Below are positions 17,853 through 27,298 of a stretch of 63,702 nt of DNA, piece after piece. The notes under the pieces were generated by a model. It did not search any database, was not told where the DNA came from, and saw nothing but the letters and a program-made list of their open reading frames with translations. Location: positions 1-63,702 of the forward strand of contig JACGYV010000009.1 in assembly GCA_014116815.1 (NCBI GenBank), in the 5' to 3' direction. This DNA is from Holosporaceae bacterium 'Namur' (GTDB taxonomy: Bacteria > Pseudomonadota > Alphaproteobacteria > Rickettsiales > Midichloriaceae). Positions within the stretch are counted from its first letter, which is position 1. Every line of letters begins with the position of its first letter. The position numbers and the translations under genes were made by a program.

Positions 17853-18275
17853 ATGGCATATAGTAAAAAAGTTATAGATCACTATGAAAACCCTAGAAAC
17901 GTGGGTTCATTTGATAAGGAAGAGGAAAACGTCGGCACGGGATTAGTCGGCGCGCCAAGCTGCGGCGATGTAATGAAGCTTCAGATTAAGGTTAATCCTG
18001 TAACTAAAGTAATTGAAGATGCTAAATTTAAAACTTTTGGCTGTTTATCAGCTATTGCATCAAGTTCGTTAGTTACCGAGAAAGTCAAAGGTAAAACCTT
18101 GGATGAAGCTTTAACCATAAAGAATATTGATATTGCGGAAGAATTATCATTGCCGCCGGTAAAGATTCACTGCTCGGTACTTGCGGAGGATGCTATTAAG
18201 GCTGCAATTACTAATTTAAAACAATCTTTAGAAAAACAAAATTTAGAAGAAGAGGGGAAATATGTCACTAAGTAG
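17853..18275 (+). CDS. iscU: Iron-sulfur cluster scaffold IscU
   Basis: The scaffold on which [2Fe-2S] clusters are built. All three ligand cysteines are present (GAPSCGDVM, FGCLSA, KIHCSVLAE). At 140 residues it is slightly longer than usual, with a Lys/Glu-rich C-terminal extension. It overlaps iscA by 14 bases, which suggests translational coupling. The LPPVK motif that the HscA chaperone recognises is present, although no hscA lies directly downstream. Confidence 0.97.
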   Translation: MAYSKKVIDHYENPRNVGSFDKEEENVGTGLVGAPSCGDVMKLQIKVNPVTKVIEDAKFKTFGCLSAIASSSLVTEKVKGKTLDEALTIKNIDIAEELSLPPVKIHCSVLAEDAIKAAITNLKQSLEKQNLEEEGKYVTK

Positions 18276-18630
18276 TGAAAATAATTCCATCAAACAGAGG
18301 CCGGCAGTAATTACCTTAACTGATAAAGCGGTCGAGAGAGTAAAGTACCTTATCGGGAAAAGGGATAAGCCATGTGCAGGTATTAAAGTAGGGGTTAAGT
18401 CAGGAGGATGCTCCGGGCTTGCCTACACTTTTGAATATGCTAATGAGAAAAGTGCTTTTGATGAAGAAATAAATGAAAAAGGAGTAACTATTTTTATAGA
18501 TCCTAAAGCGGTCTTATATTTAATAGGAACTACTTTAGATTATGTAGATGAAAAAATTAAATCGGGTTTTGTCTTTGTAAATCCGAATGAAAAAGGTTCC
18601 TGCGGCTGCGGCAAATCATTTAATGTTTAA
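18262..18630 (+). CDS. iscA: A-type iron-sulfur carrier IscA
   Basis: A 122-residue A-type carrier that binds iron or clusters. The three cysteines are in SGGCSG and GSCGCG. It has about 15 extra N-terminal residues, but the ATG at 18262 has a good GAGGGGAA site before it. The last isc gene here; hscB, hscA and fdx do not follow. An O-methyltransferase starts 6 bases on. Confidence 0.93.
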   Translation: MSLSSENNSIKQRPAVITLTDKAVERVKYLIGKRDKPCAGIKVGVKSGGCSGLAYTFEYANEKSAFDEEINEKGVTIFIDPKAVLYLIGTTLDYVDEKIKSGFVFVNPNEKGSCGCGKSFNV

Positions 18631-18636
18631 ATAAAA

Positions 18637-19284
18637 ATGGCACGTAACTTCAAAGCTTCGGCAATGATTAAATACATAAGAGCCCTATATGCTCAAGAAG
18701 ATGAAGAGCTGATAAAAATTAGGCAATCCGCCCCTGCTGATAAGCAGGGTATCCAAATCGGAGCTGAAGAAGGAAAGTTAATCTATATCATGCTAAAGCT
18801 TATTAAAGCTAAGAATATTTTAGAAATCGGAACCTGCGTCGGTTATTCAACGCTATGGTTAGCAAGAAGCTTGGAAGCTGGAGGCAAGATAATCAGTATA
18901 GAAAAATCAACTGAGCATTATAATATTGCTAAAAGCAATCTTAAAGCAACCTCGGAAAAAGATAAGATTGAACTGATTAACGATGATGCAAGCAATATAG
19001 AGAAATATGTAAACGGTATAGAATTTGATGCGGTATTCATAGATGCTGATAAGCAAGGGTATCCGGTATATTTGGATATTGCTTACAAATTACTGAAATC
19101 CGGCGGTCTTATCATTGCAGATAATGTATTTTTATTTGGAGCTATATATGATAACAATATTAATGCTCCGCAAAACCTTAAAACAGCTATACAGGAATTT
19201 AACCGAAAAATCAGTGATCCTGAAAAATTTGAAAGTATTATTATACCCACTCATGAAGGATTAAGTATTACGATTAAGAAGTAA
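18637..19284 (+). CDS. Class I SAM-dependent O-methyltransferase
   Basis: A 215-residue member of the caffeoyl-CoA/catechol O-methyltransferase group. Motif I is ILEIGTCVGYSTLWLA; the metal-binding AVFIDADKQGY and IADNVFLFGA follow. Substrate is unknown. It is the last gene of the isc run, 6 bases after iscA, and overlaps the end of convergent coaX by 11 bases. Confidence 0.88.
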   Translation: MARNFKASAMIKYIRALYAQEDEELIKIRQSAPADKQGIQIGAEEGKLIYIMLKLIKAKNILEIGTCVGYSTLWLARSLEAGGKIISIEKSTEHYNIAKSNLKATSEKDKIELINDDASNIEKYVNGIEFDAVFIDADKQGYPVYLDIAYKLLKSGGLIIADNVFLFGAIYDNNINAPQNLKTAIQEFNRKISDPEKFESIIIPTHEGLSITIKK

Positions 19285-20044
19285 TTAATTGAGAATAAAT
19301 ATATAATCCTCTAAGCACCAAATCAGGGATAATATAATCAAAAATTTCTTCTTCTTTATATATTTCGGAAAAGCCACCAGTTGCAATTATGCTTGATTGA
19401 TCATCAGCAAAAAATTTATTTTTAAAGCGGGTGATTAGCTCCTTAATTGCACCTAAATGGCCGTAAAATAGACCTATTTGTATGCTGTCAACGGTAGTTT
19501 CAACAATTCCTATATCTATCTTTTCTATTTTCACGAAAGGAAGTTTCGCCGTTGAGCTGCTTAAAGCCTTAGCCGATGTTTTAAGTCCGGGCATAATTGA
19601 GCCGCTTAAAAGTTTGTAGTTTTTGCTGATTACACAAACCGTAGTTGCGGTGCCTAAGTCAATTACAATTAAATTTTTATTCGGAAATAAGGTAGTTGCA
19701 CTGATAAAGTTAGCTACTCTATCGGCACCTAAACTTTCCTGGAGCTTACAATTCTTTATTTTTTTATAATTTTCTATATTTAAAAATGTAGGAACGAGAG
19801 CTAAATAATCTATACATGCCTTATTAATTTGATAATCCACTTCAGGCACAACGGAAGAAATTACAATTTGTTTTATATCTTTTGCATTGATATTTTGTTC
19901 ATATAAAATAGCTTTTAAAAAGATACCATAGGCATCGGAAGTAATACTATCGTTTGTAGTATATCTCGCTTCAGCTATAAGCTGTCCTTCACCGTATACT
20001 CCGCAATGTATCTGACTATTACCAACATCAATACATAAAATCAT
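19274..20044 (-). CDS. coaX: Type III pantothenate kinase
   Basis: CoaX phosphorylates pantothenate, the first step of coenzyme A synthesis. The 256 residues show the ASKHA ATP-binding start LCIDVGNSQIHCGVY, the pantothenate-site LGADRVANF and VIDLGTATTV. The reading frame is complete. CoA is also drawn on by lipid and polyhydroxybutyrate metabolism encoded in the window. Confidence 0.95.
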   Translation of the reverse strand: MILCIDVGNSQIHCGVYGEGQLIAEARYTTNDSITSDAYGIFLKAILYEQNINAKDIKQIVISSVVPEVDYQINKACIDYLALVPTFLNIENYKKIKNCKLQESLGADRVANFISATTLFPNKNLIVIDLGTATTVCVISKNYKLLSGSIMPGLKTSAKALSSSTAKLPFVKIEKIDIGIVETTVDSIQIGLFYGHLGAIKELITRFKNKFFADDQSSIIATGGFSEIYKEEEIFDYIIPDLVLRGLYIYSQLITS

Positions 20045-20167
20045 AATTTTCCATTTATTAAAAATTTAAGGTTAGCTTTAGATGGTTGGTTAAGAAAAAT
20101 CAATATAGAATATTTAACGGGTAGATTTTATTACACATATGTTTTATATAGAATTCATAGTAAATAA

Positions 20168-21403
<1,236 letters not shown>

Positions 21404-21514
21404 TAATAAAGTTAAGGACGAGGGGCTCTAAAGAATAAGTTAATTAATATTAAAAATAAAACAATTACTTAGCCTTTAAATTATCCTTTTAATTCAAAGC
21501 TAATTAATTTACTT

Positions 21515-21534
21515 TTATTAAGTTAACTTAATAA
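21515..21534. promoter_or_regulatory. 20-bp perfect palindrome before the flagellin-like gene
   Basis: TTATTAAGTTAACTTAATAA is self-complementary and ends one base before the GAGGG ribosome binding site of the gene at 21549. The position suits an operator, or an RNA hairpin that hides the start region. The AT-rich background lowers its weight. Confidence 0.4.
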
Positions 21535-21548
21535 GAGGGAAAAAAGAT

Positions 21549-23312
21549 ATGGAGAATATAAAGCATTACTTAAATGATTTATTTAATAAAAAGCCATCTA
21601 TAGCAAAGGATAAAATAATTGAACTTATAAAGTTTAAGGCAATCATAGCAGATATTGAGTACGGAGAGGGTTTATTAGAAAGCGCTTTGCAAACAGTAGG
21701 GCATGTACGTGATATAGTTAAAACTCAATATAAAGAAGTAAATGACAATACTATAGAAGCGGATAACTTTATTTTGCAATATTATAAAAGTCAGGAATTA
21801 AAGCAATGTAGCCGTGAAATTGATAGAGTAGCATTAAGTACGTACGATAATAAAGTTTTATTTGACGGAAATTTTCAGCTAAGTGTAATGATCGGTAAAA
21901 ATGTTGAGGACAAACTCAATATAACTCTTCCATGCCTTACAAAGGATCATCTGTTCGGTATTAGTATAGATATGTTTACAGGTGCCGAAATCCCACGTGC
22001 TATAGAAAAAATAAAGCGTGGTGTGGAAAGTTTAATACTTGCTCACAAGGATATTAAAAATTTGCAACATGATTTAGAAGTCGCTAAAGAGAAGCTGGCT
22101 ATTGAATTTTTAGATTTAGAATATTTAAATTATAAAGACATAACCATAGAAAATATATTAGAAGGAGCAAAACAGGGAAATTTAGCTAAATTTAGTCCTT
22201 CACATAATATAGACATTGATGAATTTAGCAAATTTATCAGCACTTATACCTATAATGACATTTACCCGAATAAAGTTAATCTTGCTTATGATGAGAATAT
22301 ATTTAATAACGTTGAAGTAAAAGAAGCAACAAAACATTTTATTACTAAGGATGAGGCGGAGAAACTATATTCTAATGAAGACGTATATAATTATATATGG
22401 AAGCTTAAAGATAAAGAATTTATTACCTCTGAAATATCGTTATTAATTTCCGAACAAATAATATTATCTATTATATCGCAAATGGGTTCTATAAGTTATA
22501 ATGAAAGGGAAGTTTATAATATTAAGTTTCAAGCTAATATGGATGCTACCCGCAAATTAGCGGGCAAATTGAAGCAGGGTGAAGAAAATGATGAAACTTT
22601 CGAATTTTCTGATAATAATGTAAACTATTTGAACTCAAACAATACGCAAGCAAATATCAATATTTTAGAAAATGATGAATCCCGGAAAGCCGGTGAAATA
22701 ATGGATCTAGCTTATCAAATAGTTGAACAAAACTTGCTCTTTATTAATTATCTGGAAGATAAAGAGGGATATAAGAAATCTAATAATGAATGCAAGGCTG
22801 ATATGCTTAAAGAGCAGGTGCCGTATAGATTTTTCTATAAATGCAATGAAAGCGGTGAAGTTGATAAAAGTAAACTTTACATAACGGGTGAAAATATTAT
22901 CAGCTTAAGTAATGTCTATTGTGATGTTGCTAAAATGCAAAATTTGGTTTTATATCAGTATGTAACAGCGTTAAAAACTATGCAAAATGATTACAAGGCA
23001 TATAGTGCGACTTATAAAACCATATTCCAGGATCTGGGCGGTGTTATTAGTGATATAGCTAGTAAGCTTTATGGGGATAAAAGCGTGAAAAATAATCTTT
23101 CGGATTATAGCGGATTTTTTGAGCTAATGAGTGGGAATGAAGCTGATAACCCTTTATTTGTTGAATTTAGGGAGCAATCTCTATATGATCAAATGCTGCA
23201 AATTTCCTCTACCACAGAAAATATTAAGAAGGATATACTTATACTGCAAGCCCGGTTAATGGAAGATGCGGAAAGCTATTTTGAGTTGGACACGGCGCTT
23301 TTTGCTGCTTAG
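21549..23312 (+). CDS. Unknown 587-aa protein with flagellin-like N-terminal region
   Basis: No family is certain. Residues 31-185 follow the order of flagellin D1 landmarks: a helix DIEYGEGLLESALQTVGHVRDI, then SREIDRVALSTYDNKVLFDG (compare EIDRIA..T.FNG..LLDG). LSVMIGKN (compare FQIGAN), a short LFGIS, and an AIEKIKRGVESL helix come next. The D0 segment that polymerises the filament is missing: only about 30 unrelated residues precede. The remaining 400 residues are helical and unrecognised, with a linker rich in Asn and Glu near 340-380. No signal peptide or membrane segment is seen. GAGGGAAAAAAG precedes the ATG. Function is unknown; a derived flagellin-type secreted protein is a guess. 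Confidence 0.7.
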   Translation: MENIKHYLNDLFNKKPSIAKDKIIELIKFKAIIADIEYGEGLLESALQTVGHVRDIVKTQYKEVNDNTIEADNFILQYYKSQELKQCSREIDRVALSTYDNKVLFDGNFQLSVMIGKNVEDKLNITLPCLTKDHLFGISIDMFTGAEIPRAIEKIKRGVESLILAHKDIKNLQHDLEVAKEKLAIEFLDLEYLNYKDITIENILEGAKQGNLAKFSPSHNIDIDEFSKFISTYTYNDIYPNKVNLAYDENIFNNVEVKEATKHFITKDEAEKLYSNEDVYNYIWKLKDKEFITSEISLLISEQIILSIISQMGSISYNEREVYNIKFQANMDATRKLAGKLKQGEENDETFEFSDNNVNYLNSNNTQANINILENDESRKAGEIMDLAYQIVEQNLLFINYLEDKEGYKKSNNECKADMLKEQVPYRFFYKCNESGEVDKSKLYITGENIISLSNVYCDVAKMQNLVLYQYVTALKTMQNDYKAYSATYKTIFQDLGGVISDIASKLYGDKSVKNNLSDYSGFFELMSGNEADNPLFVEFREQSLYDQMLQISSTTENIKKDILILQARLMEDAESYFELDTALFAA

Positions 23313-23332
23313 TTTATGCTAAAACAAGATAA

Positions 23333-23385
23333 AAGGCGTTACTATAGTACTGAAAAAATACCATATAGCGTCTTCTAATCTTTTT
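23333..23385 (+). terminator. Possible terminator after the flagellin-like gene
   Basis: AAGGCG (23333-23338) can pair with CGTCTT (23369-23374) using one G-T pair, with further imperfect pairing inside, and a CTTTTT run follows at 23380-23385. The stem is imperfect, so confidence is low. Confidence 0.35.
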
Positions 23386-23470
23386 AGCCGGTTTACTACT
23401 CTGTTTCATTCAGTTTAGCTTATTCTTAAGCAAAGCACGGCGTATGTACTTAAAATTAATTATATATTAG

Positions 23471-23499
23471 TTGACATAAAGTATGCAAATTTGTATAAA
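23471..23499 (+). promoter_or_regulatory. Sigma-70 promoter of rpsD
   Basis: TTGACA (23471-23476), a 17-base spacer and TATAAA (23494-23499) form a nearly perfect housekeeping promoter. It gives a start site about 30 bases before the GTG at 23539 and rules out the in-frame TTG at 23491 as the rpsD start, since that codon overlaps the -10. Confidence 0.85.
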
Positions 23500-23538
23500 A
23501 AACAACTTAAGAACGAGAAAACTTATAAATGGAATCAC

Positions 23539-24156
23539 GTGTCAAAAAGATTAAATAGAAAGTTTGGGGTTAGCCGTAGGTTGGGAGTTAACCTATGGGG
23601 CAGAGCGAAAGATCCGGTTAATACCAGAAATTTCCCTCCGGGCGCACATGGAGTTTTAGGCTATCGTAAGCTTACTGATTATGGTGTGCAGCTTCACGCG
23701 AAGCAAAAACTTAGAAAGTATTATGGTAACATTACCGAGAAGCAATTTAAAAAGATTTACCAGGAAGCTGCAAGAAGAAAAGGTGATACCAGTGAAAACC
23801 TGATCGGTTTACTTGAATCAAGGCTGGATGCGGTAGTTTATCGTGCTAAGTTCGCACCTACTCCTTTCGCAGCAAGGCAATTTGTAAACCATAAACATAT
23901 TACCGTTAACGGTAAAGTAGTTAACATCCCGAGCTACAAGTTAAAGCCCGGTGATGTAGTCGAAGTTAAAGAATCTTCAAAACAACTGTTAATTTTACAA
24001 ACATCAATGCAATCCGGTGAGAGATCGGTGCCGGAGTATATTCAGGTAGATGAGCATAAATTCCAAGCTACTTATTCTAAAGTACCGGAATTTTCCGAAG
24101 TACCGTATCCGGTTATAATGGAACCGCATTTAGTGGTGGAATTCTATTCAAGATAA
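23539..24156 (+). CDS. rpsD: 30S ribosomal protein S4
   Basis: S4 starts assembly of the 16S rRNA body. From the GTG at 23539 the product is 205 residues, the normal length, beginning [20 protein letters not shown] in register with other S4 proteins. GGAA lies just upstream. The frame is open for 16 more codons, but these include the promoter. The S4 RNA-binding domain ([25 protein letters not shown]) is intact. As usual in Rickettsiales, the gene is outside the main ribosomal operons. Confidence 0.96.
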   Translation: MSKRLNRKFGVSRRLGVNLWGRAKDPVNTRNFPPGAHGVLGYRKLTDYGVQLHAKQKLRKYYGNITEKQFKKIYQEAARRKGDTSENLIGLLESRLDAVVYRAKFAPTPFAARQFVNHKHITVNGKVVNIPSYKLKPGDVVEVKESSKQLLILQTSMQSGERSVPEYIQVDEHKFQATYSKVPEFSEVPYPVIMEPHLVVEFYSR

Positions 24157-24160
24157 TAAA

Positions 24161-24565
24161 TTGATTAAATTAAATAAAACAACAATGCAGCACAGAAGCG
24201 GAAATAAAAAGCTTAACTGTGCTGTTATTGTTTTCGGTTATGCTGTATTAGTTAAAGTGGGAGTAGGGGAGGAGGAGAGGTCAGCTCCGCAGAAATTATT
24301 AGTTGATATTAAACTTCATTACCCTGAGCTTCCGCTTGGGTGTGAGAGTGATGATATAACTGATGTTATCTGTTATGATCAATTGTGTAGTAAAGTGCAT
24401 GCCTTACTTTTAGGTAAAGAATTTAAGTTAATTGAGCATATAGCATTTTATATTTACAATAACCTTAAATCTTGTTATTTAAATTATTCCTTTAATATAA
24501 AGGTTACTAAATTTCCAAGTATAAAAAATCTTGAAGGTTATACCGCATTTGAAATTACTGAATAA
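24161..24565 (+). CDS. folB: Dihydroneopterin aldolase family protein (FolB)
   Basis: FolB converts dihydroneopterin to the pterin precursor of folate. From the TTG at 24161 the frame gives 134 residues; an ATG at 24185 would give 126, and neither has a clear ribosome site. Landmarks fit FolB: KVGVGEEERSAPQKLLVDI, SDDITDVICYDQL, FKLIEHIAFYIY with the pterin-binding Glu, and IKVTKFPS with the active-site Lys. It starts 4 bases after rpsD and is probably cotranscribed. Divergence is fairly high. The CADD-like gene at 46670 may supply the pABA half of folate. Confidence 0.82.
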   Translation: MIKLNKTTMQHRSGNKKLNCAVIVFGYAVLVKVGVGEEERSAPQKLLVDIKLHYPELPLGCESDDITDVICYDQLCSKVHALLLGKEFKLIEHIAFYIYNNLKSCYLNYSFNIKVTKFPSIKNLEGYTAFEITE

Positions 24566-24588
24566 AATATTTAAAAAAAATATTTCTG

Positions 24589-24604
24589 TTTACCATTTGT
24601 TAAC
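24589..24604 (+). promoter_or_regulatory. CtrA box upstream of sspB
   Basis: TTTACCATTTGTTAAC differs by one base from the perfect CtrA-type site at 27284-27299. TATAAA at 24613-24618 and TAGTAT at 24622-24627 are possible -10 elements. The site lies 105 bases before the sspB start and just after the folB stop. Confidence 0.65.
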
Positions 24605-24709
24605 ATTTTAAGTATAAAAAATAGTATAGGGGAGATGGTTTTGTATACAGCTATCGAAAGTTAGAGTTAAAGTTTTAGTTAATTTATCGAATTGTAAGAG
24701 AGAATTTTT

Positions 24710-25240
24710 ATGAGCAGAAATATTATTGATTATGGGAAACTTGTAGATGAGGCAATGCATATTATTGTATGCAAAGTTTTAAAAATTGTAGAAAAAAATG
24801 GGCTTCCGGGAGAACATCATTTTTTTATTTCATTTATTACTAAGCATCCTGCGGTAAAAATCTCAAAAGCTTTACTTGAAAAATATCCGCGGGAAATGAC
24901 AATAGTACTGCAATATCAATATCAGGACTTAAAAGTTGATAGTAAAGGGTTCGGGGTAACTTTAAGTTTTAACGGCCATAAAGAGTGCGTCTATATTCCT
25001 TATTCGGCAGTAACTACTTTTGCAGACCCAAGCGTGCAATTCGGTTTACAGTTTAGAGAAATAGAATACGACTATGATGAGGTGGATATTGAGTTTCTTG
25101 ACGATGAAGAATTTGAGGATGAACAAGCTAATATTAACCATAGCTTGAAATCTAAATCCAAGGGAGAAAAAAGAGAGAAAAGGGATAAAAAAGCTGAAGG
25201 AAATAATGTAATTTCTTTAGACCAATTTAGAAAAAAGTAA
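24710..25240 (+). CDS. sspB: ClpXP adaptor protein SspB (alpha type)
   Basis: SspB delivers ssrA-tagged and other substrates to the ClpXP protease. The 176-residue protein has the alphaproteobacterial SspB fold region (residues 1-120, with HHFFISFITKHPAVKIS and IPYSAVTTFADPSVQFGLQF). A charged flexible linker follows, and the tail NVISLDQFRKK is the ClpX-docking XB motif. A CtrA-type box upstream would tie its expression to the cell cycle, notable because CtrA itself is a ClpXP substrate in Caulobacter. Confidence 0.93.
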   Translation: MSRNIIDYGKLVDEAMHIIVCKVLKIVEKNGLPGEHHFFISFITKHPAVKISKALLEKYPREMTIVLQYQYQDLKVDSKGFGVTLSFNGHKECVYIPYSAVTTFADPSVQFGLQFREIEYDYDEVDIEFLDDEEFEDEQANINHSLKSKSKGEKREKRDKKAEGNNVISLDQFRKK

Positions 25241-25390
25241 GTACAACCAATTAAGTTTGGAAGTAATACAAGCTACTCAAATCCCTATCCCCCTTTTATT
25301 CGTTCTAATATTACAAATAAGCTGAAATATTATTGAAAAAATTATATGCTTAGTGCCTACCAAGGTGAGCTAAATAATAATTGTTGAAAA

Positions 25391-26401
25391 TTAATGGCTT
25401 CTGTTCAATAACTCAATAATTAAATCTTTAAACAATAATTTAGTCTCAGAATCAGGGCATATTTCTAAAGCTTCTAATCCTTGTTCGACAAATTGCCTTG
25501 CTATATTTAAAGCCTTATCAAAAGCATCATATGCTTTCAAAATTTTAACACATTCCAAAAACATAGAATCTTTATTTTTAGAGGTAATAACGGTTTCAAG
25601 CAGCTTCTTATCTCTTTCATCAGCATTACTTAATGCAATGATGAACGGTAGGGTGACTTTGCCTTCTCTAAAATCCCCACCGGCTTTTTTACCGAATTGC
25701 TCGTCATTCGTCGTGTAATCTAATATATCATCAACAATTTGGAATGCCATACCTAAATTCATGCCGTATTGTGCCAGTGCTTCCGTATACTCCGGTTTAC
25801 CGTCTGCAATGACAGCCCCAACCTCGCATGCCGCAGAAAATAATTGTGCAGTTTTGGAGCGTATTAACTTAAAATAGTCTTCTTTAGTTATATTTATATT
25901 AGAAATATTTGAGAGCTGCCAGACCTCACCTTCCGAAATAACAGCGGAAGCATCAGAGAGGATTCTTAGTGCCTGAATAGATGAAGTTTCAACCATTAAC
26001 CTAAAAGCTTGGCTGAACAGATAGTCGCCGACTAAGATACTTGCCTTATTCCCCCATAATCGGTTTGCCGTTGCTACTCCTCTTCGTGTGCTGCTTTCAT
26101 CGATGACATCATCATGAAGAAGGGTCGCGGTATGAATAAATTCTACTGAGGTAGCAAGCAAAACATGCCTTGAAGTTTTTATATCAAACATATGCGCACA
26201 AGCAAGAGTTAGTATAGGCCTAATTCTTTTCCCGCCTGAATTGGTAATATAATTAGTAATAGTAGGTATTAGCTCCGTAACTTCGCTTTTAGCATAATTT
26301 AAAATTATCTGATTAACTTTTTCTAAATCAGCTTGAACAAGGTGCTTAAGCTTTATTACGCAGGAATTTGAATTATTATTAATTTCTTTTGTGCCGGGCA
26401 T
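25391..26401 (-). CDS. ispB: Polyprenyl diphosphate synthase (octaprenyl type)
   Basis: This enzyme extends IPP units to the side chain of ubiquinone. The 336-residue protein carries both aspartate-rich motifs, DDVID (about 97-101) and DDILD (about 228), plus GGKRIRP for IPP binding. Chain length cannot be read safely; octaprenyl is assumed from relatives. It has a long 267-base upstream region with inverted repeats. UbiB and two quinol- or NADH-linked complexes in the window use its product. Confidence 0.94.
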   Translation of the reverse strand: MPGTKEINNNSNSCVIKLKHLVQADLEKVNQIILNYAKSEVTELIPTITNYITNSGGKRIRPILTLACAHMFDIKTSRHVLLATSVEFIHTATLLHDDVIDESSTRRGVATANRLWGNKASILVGDYLFSQAFRLMVETSSIQALRILSDASAVISEGEVWQLSNISNINITKEDYFKLIRSKTAQLFSAACEVGAVIADGKPEYTEALAQYGMNLGMAFQIVDDILDYTTNDEQFGKKAGGDFREGKVTLPFIIALSNADERDKKLLETVITSKNKDSMFLECVKILKAYDAFDKALNIARQFVEQGLEALEICPDSETKLLFKDLIIELLNRSH

Positions 26402-26421
26402 TATATATTTTTAACCTAAAT

Positions 26422-26572
26422 AACTTTAAGGCGTAAACAGGCTCCTTTTTCTTCAGGACAATTGTACAGGCCTTAAAGTTTAAACGAATATTAAATATAT
26501 ATAAATACATTCTATACTTTTTAGAACTTCATACCTCAAACTTCCTTATTATAACAATTCTAAAAGAGCCTG
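26422..26572. repeat. Nested inverted repeats between ispB and rnhB
   Basis: AACTTTAAGGC (26422-26432) is mirrored by GCCTTAAAGTT (26470-26480). CAGGCTCCTTTT (26438-26449) is nearly mirrored by AAAAGAGCCTG (26562-26572). The two pairs interlock, so they could form alternative RNA structures in the ispB leader, or be remains of a small mobile element. No gene is seen in 26402-26668. Confidence 0.4.
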
Positions 26573-26668
26573 GCATATGTCTGCAAAATAAACATATCCC
26601 TTAATAAACGCAAATGTTATTTATGCGGAATTTATAGTTGCTTAAATAGAATAGTTAAATTATTTCAT

Positions 26669-27298
26669 ATGAAAAAGATTAATTATATGCCCGATTTAAG
26701 TATTGAGAAACAGGTAGGCGGAGTTGTAGCCGGAGTTGATGAGGCGGGTAGAGGCCCGTTAGCAGGCCCGGTGGTTGCAGCGGCTGTTATAATTCGCAAC
26801 CCTTCATTATTAGCGCAAGTAAATGATTCTAAAAAACTTTCAAAGCTTAAGCGGGAAAAACTTTTTAGCTTAATAAAGGAAAACGCGGAATATGGAATAG
26901 CACTGGCAAGCGTTGAAGAAATTGATGAGCTGAATATTTTACAAGCAACACTGCTTGCAATGCGCCGAGCTATAGGATTGATAAAAATAAAATTTGATAA
27001 TATTCTTATCGACGGTAATACCTCTCCTTATAAAAAACACGAAAATATATTTCCGATAGTCGGAGGGGATGCTAAGTCGTTATCTATCGCTGCCGCCTCA
27101 ATTTTAGCTAAAGTGACTAGAGATGGTATTATGAATGATCTTCATATGTCTTACCCTCATTATGGTTGGGATAAAAACTCAGGTTACGGGACTAAATCAC
27201 ATATTGAAGCAATTAAAACATCAGGTATAACAACCCATCATAGAAAAACATTCCTGCGAAACATTCCTGCGAAACATCTCCCGTTAACCATTTGTTAA
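26669..27298 (+). CDS. rnhB: Ribonuclease HII
   Basis: RNase HII removes ribonucleotides and RNA primers from DNA. The 209 residues contain GVDEAGRGPLAGPV with the first catalytic D-E pair, NILIDGN, SIAAASILAKVTRD and YGTKSHIEAI. The end HHRKTF is standard. The last dozen residues (from FLRNIPAKHL) come from a tandem 13-bp duplication at 27248-27273 and differ from the family; catalysis should not depend on them. The stop codon overlaps a CtrA box. Confidence 0.95.
   Translation: MKKINYMPDLSIEKQVGGVVAGVDEAGRGPLAGPVVAAAVIIRNPSLLAQVNDSKKLSKLKREKLFSLIKENAEYGIALASVEEIDELNILQATLLAMRRAIGLIKIKFDNILIDGNTSPYKKHENIFPIVGGDAKSLSIAAASILAKVTRDGIMNDLHMSYPHYGWDKNSGYGTKSHIEAIKTSGITTHHRKTFLRNIPAKHLPLTIC
27248..27273 (+). 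repeat. Tandem 13-bp duplication at the rnhB 3' end
   Basis: ACATTCCTGCGAA occurs twice in direct succession inside the last codons of rnhB. Thirteen is not a multiple of three, so the duplication changed the reading frame of the C-terminal tail. It appears recent, as the copies are identical. Confidence 0.8.

Noticed and set aside
23491..23538. N-terminal extension of ribosomal protein S4 from a TTG
   Set aside because: The TTG overlaps a perfect -10 element, and S4 proteins are about 205 residues, which the GTG at 23539 gives.
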